Source: Anaerolineaceae bacterium (GTDB lineage Bacteria > Chloroflexota > Anaerolineae > Aggregatilineales > Phototrophicaceae). Taken from it: DNA of 64,000 nt. The notes beneath the pieces are model-generated. The model saw only the letters and a program-made list of their open reading frames with translations, was not told where the DNA came from and searched no databases. Both the position numbers and the translations under genes were made by a program. Location: contig WGMX01000008.1 of the NCBI GenBank assembly GCA_016124855.1, positions 1 to 64,000 on the forward strand. The letters are read 5' to 3'. Positions 62,481 through 64,000 of the stretch are shown here, one piece after another (the stretch's first letter is position 1; the number at the start of each line of letters is the position of its first letter).

Positions 62481-64000
62481 ATGAAACTGCAAATACGATA
62501 CCTAATTTTATACACGGTGCTCCTACTAGCCGTCGTCCTCCCCCGAAATCCCGTAGTTGCCCAAGCAACGTTTCTTGACTTAGACCGGCTTGAGCGTGCA
62601 ACAGTCTACATTATGCAAACTGATAATGTTGGAACAGATTTACTGGTAACCTGTGTGAGCTCCGGGACAATTGTCAGCCGGGACGGCTTAATTTTAACAA
62701 ATGCGCACAGCATCGTTTCCAGTAACTCCTGCAAAGGGCAAACGCTTATTATTTCGATGACGTCAAAAATCGGGGAGCCTCCTGTTCCGCAATATCGTGC
62801 TGAAATCGCTCAAGCGGATGTCGGTATTGATCTTGCGCTGCTTCGCATCACACGTGAACTTGATGGTCGACTTATTGATTCAAGCTCGCTGCGCCTTCCA
62901 TTTGTCGAGTTAGCAGATTCATCGGCTGTAAAACTTGATGAAACGATTACGGTCATCGGCTATCCCGGAATCGGAAATGACCCTGTGACATCTGTACGAG
63001 GAACAATTACTGGATTCGTGTTTGAGCCCAGCGCACTTGGATCAGGTTCCGCATGGCTCAAAAGCAGCGCAATAATTCCCGGAACGATGTCTGGTGGAGG
63101 TGTGTATAATCAGCAAAGTCAATTGATCGCTATTCCTACGACTGCCCCGGTGACTTCTAACAGTGGCGTTTCAACTAACTGCGTAACCATTCAAGACACT
63201 AACCATGACAAGGTAGTAAATGAAAATGACAATTGTGTGCCAACAGGTGTGTTGATTAACGCCATGCGTCCATCAAACTTTGCCCGACCATTATTGCGTG
63301 GCGCGTCGCTTGGTCTTTCGCTCGAAACCTTATCAAAACCAGTCATACAAACGGAAACGTCGGGCACTCCAACATTTAAGCGATTATTTTTTGCCGCGTC
63401 CGTAAATCCTGCGGGAATGCCATCATCCGTGATTCGCAGTTTGCCTGCTGGAAGCAATAACCTTTACTTATTTTTTGACTACGAAAACATGACCCCCGAA
63501 ACCGTATACGAGTTGCGCGTTACAACTGACAATGTCCCCAATTCGACATTTAGCTTATCGCCAGTTAGATGGAGTGGCGGCACAAATGGTATGTGGTATA
63601 TCGGCAGCGGTGGACAGCCGTGGCCGAACGGAGTTTACGAATTCACCCTGTTTGCCAATGGTGTCGCTGCCCCATCCCAAAAACTGACTATAGGGGCAGC
63701 GCCAAATTCCGATCCAGTCTTCAGCGATATTACATTTGGCCTATTGGATACAAGAGGACAACCACAAGGAAACGGATTTGTTCTGCCGGCTGGCAACATT
63801 GCGACGGCTCGATTTATCTATAGAAATTTAGAAGATGGCCTAAATTGGATAGCAATATGGTATCTGAACGGCAAAGAATTTAAACGTGTCGAAAATACGT
63901 GGAACGCGGGTCCAAGTGGAGCCTCTGTAAATACTAGTATAGAAGTAGCTGAAGGTCTACTTCCCGGCAGTTATCGTTTAGAACTCTACATCAGAGATCG
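62481..64000 (+). CDS. Trypsin-like serine protease, cut by the window edge
   Basis: Open frame from the ATG at 62481 to the last base, over 500 residues, with no stop. Signal peptide (about 1-28, ending near VVAQA). The catalytic triad is His76 in LILTNAHSIV, Asp117 in GIDLALLRI and Ser204 in GTMSGGGVYN, as in DegP/HtrA-like trypsin folds. After the protease domain, DTNHDKVVNENDNC (239-252) looks like a calcium-binding thrombospondin-type-3 repeat. The rest (about 300 on) is beta-rich and of unknown type. Secreted; cleavage target unknown. Confidence 0.88.
   Translation, partial: MKLQIRYLILYTVLLLAVVLPRNPVVAQATFLDLDRLERATVYIMQTDNVGTDLLVTCVSSGTIVSRDGLILTNAHSIVSSNSCKGQTLIISMTSKIGEPPVPQYRAEIAQADVGIDLALLRITRELDGRLIDSSSLRLPFVELADSSAVKLDETITVIGYPGIGNDPVTSVRGTITGFVFEPSALGSGSAWLKSSAIIPGTMSGGGVYNQQSQLIAIPTTAPVTSNSGVSTNCVTIQDTNHDKVVNENDNCVPTGVLINAMRPSNFARPLLRGASLGLSLETLSKPVIQTETSGTPTFKRLFFAASVNPAGMPSSVIRSLPAGSNNLYLFFDYENMTPETVYELRVTTDNVPNSTFSLSPVRWSGGTNGMWYIGSGGQPWPNGVYEFTLFANGVAAPSQKLTIGAAPNSDPVFSDITFGLLDTRGQPQGNGFVLPAGNIATARFIYRNLEDGLNWIAIWYLNGKEFKRVENTWNAGPSGASVNTSIEVAEGLLPGSYRLELYIRD

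Noticed and set aside
1-64000. CRISPR array, prophage or insertion sequence
   Set aside because: No regular spaced repeats, transposase, integrase or phage structural genes were found on either strand.

Overview
The window looks like a chromosomal segment of a Chloroflexota bacterium, probably of Anaerolineae type. This is an inference from gene content, not from a marker-gene tree. The pointers are: a mevalonate-type isoprenoid cluster (a mevalonate-phosphate decarboxylase family protein, mevalonate kinase and isopentenyl phosphate kinase) like the one known from Roseiflexus; a UDP-sulfoquinovose synthase; exported proteins with Thr/Pro-rich linkers, SH3b, LysM and M23 domains and no outer-membrane genes; and several TPR, HEAT and STAND proteins. 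There is no rRNA, phage, insertion sequence or CRISPR array.

Layout. 0.5-12.7 kb (minus strand): polar amino-acid ABC permease and binding protein, a GNAT/GIY-YIG fusion, hflX, an LL-diaminopimelate-type aminotransferase, a sensor kinase, trmFO, a TPR protein, and plsX-fabF. 12.8-22.1 kb (mainly plus): tRNA-Leu(GAG), a TPR membrane protein, a REC-GAF-kinase (minus), a C-terminal processing protease, smpB, an unknown gene overlapping a STAND ATPase, tRNA-Arg(TCG), trpS and tRNA-Glu(CTC). The three tRNAs have sigma70-type promoters and do not encode CCA. 22.5-29.8 kb (minus): a six-gene Mrp Na+/H+ antiporter operon with mrpA and mrpB fused, preceded by an ammonium transporter. 30.2-39.1 kb: a signalling or conflict island with TIR-FGE, a TIR-like/degenerate NACHT/HEAT protein, a divergent AAA/STAND ATPase, a TPR protein and a single-domain response regulator. 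39.2-47.8 kb: an SH3b protein, hisZ-hisG, a phosphotransferase-fold kinase, sqdB, asd and pheA. 47.9-54.6 kb: a SufR-like regulator with an A-type Fe-S carrier, SH3b and LysM/M23 cell-wall proteins, an SCP2 protein, a HEAT protein and rseP. 54.7-58.5 kb: the isoprenoid cluster, in two divergent units. 58.5-64 kb: a 0.7-kb gene-free stretch carrying a repeat also found at the left edge, an oligopeptide-type binding lipoprotein, a PrsW-like membrane protein without its acidic motif, a membrane-anchored unknown, and a trypsin-like protease that runs off the right edge.

How it fits together. Metabolic genes cover parts of lysine/diaminopimelate, phenylalanine, histidine, sulfolipid, phospholipid/fatty acid and isoprenoid synthesis. 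The isoprenoid set suggests the alternative route mevalonate-5-phosphate -> isopentenyl phosphate -> IPP. The most unusual part is the 30-39 kb island, where an intact TIR joined to a lectin-like FGE domain is co-oriented with a TIR-like/NACHT/HEAT protein whose nucleotide-binding motifs are gone. Next is a dispersed repeat of about 110 bp found only near the two ends of the window.
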